From Bifidobacterium stellenboschense (GTDB taxonomy: Bacteria; Actinomycetota; Actinomycetes; Actinomycetales; Bifidobacteriaceae), in contig NZ_JGZP01000006.1 in NCBI RefSeq assembly GCF_000741785.1, forward strand, positions 23,987-87,986: a stretch of DNA of 64,000 nucleotides. The letters are read 5' to 3'. Positions 63,687-64,000 of this stretch are shown here, one piece after another (position 1 is the stretch's first letter; every line of letters starts with the position of its first letter). Position numbers and translations under genes: made by a program. Below the pieces are notes generated by a model. The model ran no database searches and was not told the DNA's origin. It saw nothing but the letters and a program-made list of their open reading frames with translations.

Positions 63687-64000
63687 TTTTTTGTGGAGGG
63701 TTCGATTCTGGCTCAGGATGAACGCTGGCGGCGTGCTTAACACATGCAAGTCGAACGGGATCCATCAAGCTTGCTTGGTGGTGAGAGTGGCGAACGGGTG
63801 AGTAATGCGTGACCGACCTGCCCCGTACTCTGGAATAGCTCCTGGAAACGGGTGGTAATGCCGGATGTTCCAGTTGATCGCATGGTCTTCTGGGAAAGGG
63901 TCTTACTGGTATGGGATGGGGTCGCGTCCTATCAGCTTGACGGTGGGGTGATGGCCTACCGTGGCTTCGACGGGGTAGCCGGCCTGAGAGGGCGACCGGC
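63687..64000 (+). rRNA. 16S ribosomal RNA (5' part, cut by window edge)
   Basis: Begins TTTTGTGGAGGGTTCGATTC and continues with the universal CTGGCTCAGGATGAACGC and CTTAACACATGCAAGTCGAA. Helix 6 has CATCAAGCTTGCTTGGTG, and GGCGAACGGGTGAGTAATGCGTG follows. The variable parts are bifidobacterial; the V2 stretch GGGTCTTACTGGTATGGG differs from the B. longum sequence as I remember it. About 314 bases are visible. Confidence 0.97.

Overview
The window is high-GC DNA from a Bifidobacterium. It ends in the first ~310 bases of a 16S rRNA gene whose sequence is bifidobacterial and close to, but not identical with, my memory of B. longum. The protein set agrees with this: a cysteine synthase/cystathionine gamma-synthase/recQ/luxS block, proS, glmM, dgt-dnaG and pdxS-pdxT-pdxR. 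I saw no tRNA, CRISPR array, integrase, intact insertion sequence or prophage.

Layout. 1-10140: a truncated membrane protein (-), proS, an aldo/keto reductase with an overlapping secreted HNH-type nuclease, an AAA/DUF4143 ATPase (-) under repeat-bearing promoters, an NRAMP metal transporter, glmM and peptide deformylase. 10154-17135: an anchored HExxH metalloprotease (-), then a complete five-gene peptide ABC transporter. 17177-21483: a RelE-type toxin/antitoxin pair (-) in a locally AT-rich patch, then a YtrA-type GntR/ABC operon with two paralogous membrane subunits. 21990-31108: cysteine synthase/CBS, MetB-type enzyme, RecQ, LuxS, a GNAT acetyltransferase, an APC permease (-) and alanine racemase. 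31505-41226: a small HTH protein, dgt, dnaG, the vitamin B6 locus pdxS-pdxT-pdxR, and two amide/peptide hydrolases. 41316-49205 (-): an oligopeptide-binding lipoprotein, then a four-gene 2-aminoethylphosphonate (2-AEP) operon. 49751-57326: an SLC13-like transporter, a LacI/MFS/glycosidase sugar locus, an RpiR regulator and an AKR6-type reductase (-). 57688-64000: oleate hydratase, a frameshifted cell-wall-anchored repeat protein, an aldo/keto reductase (-), a 38-residue ORF and the start of an rRNA operon.

Metabolic links. LuxS releases homocysteine, which the neighbouring cystathionine enzymes can route to cysteine or methionine. The 2-AEP operon contains uptake (ATPase plus a permease fused to its own binding protein), transamination (PhnW) and C-P bond hydrolysis (PhnX), so it could supply phosphate and ammonium nitrogen. 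PdxR, encoded next to pdxST, probably acts at a set of phased ATTGG boxes upstream of pdxS.

Most notable features: (i) a structured dispersed repeat, seven arms at four loci, each an 18-bp palindrome followed by a second hairpin whose stem sequence changes compensatorily while its loop stays C-GNA-G; one pair lies in frame inside a permease gene; (ii) the 955-residue permease/binding-protein fusion of the phosphonate operon; (iii) the phased ATTGG array before pdxS; (iv) a 38-residue ORF behind a perfect 20-bp palindrome; (v) a single-base frameshift in a sortase-anchored surface protein. All assignments were made by reading the sequence; no database search was run.
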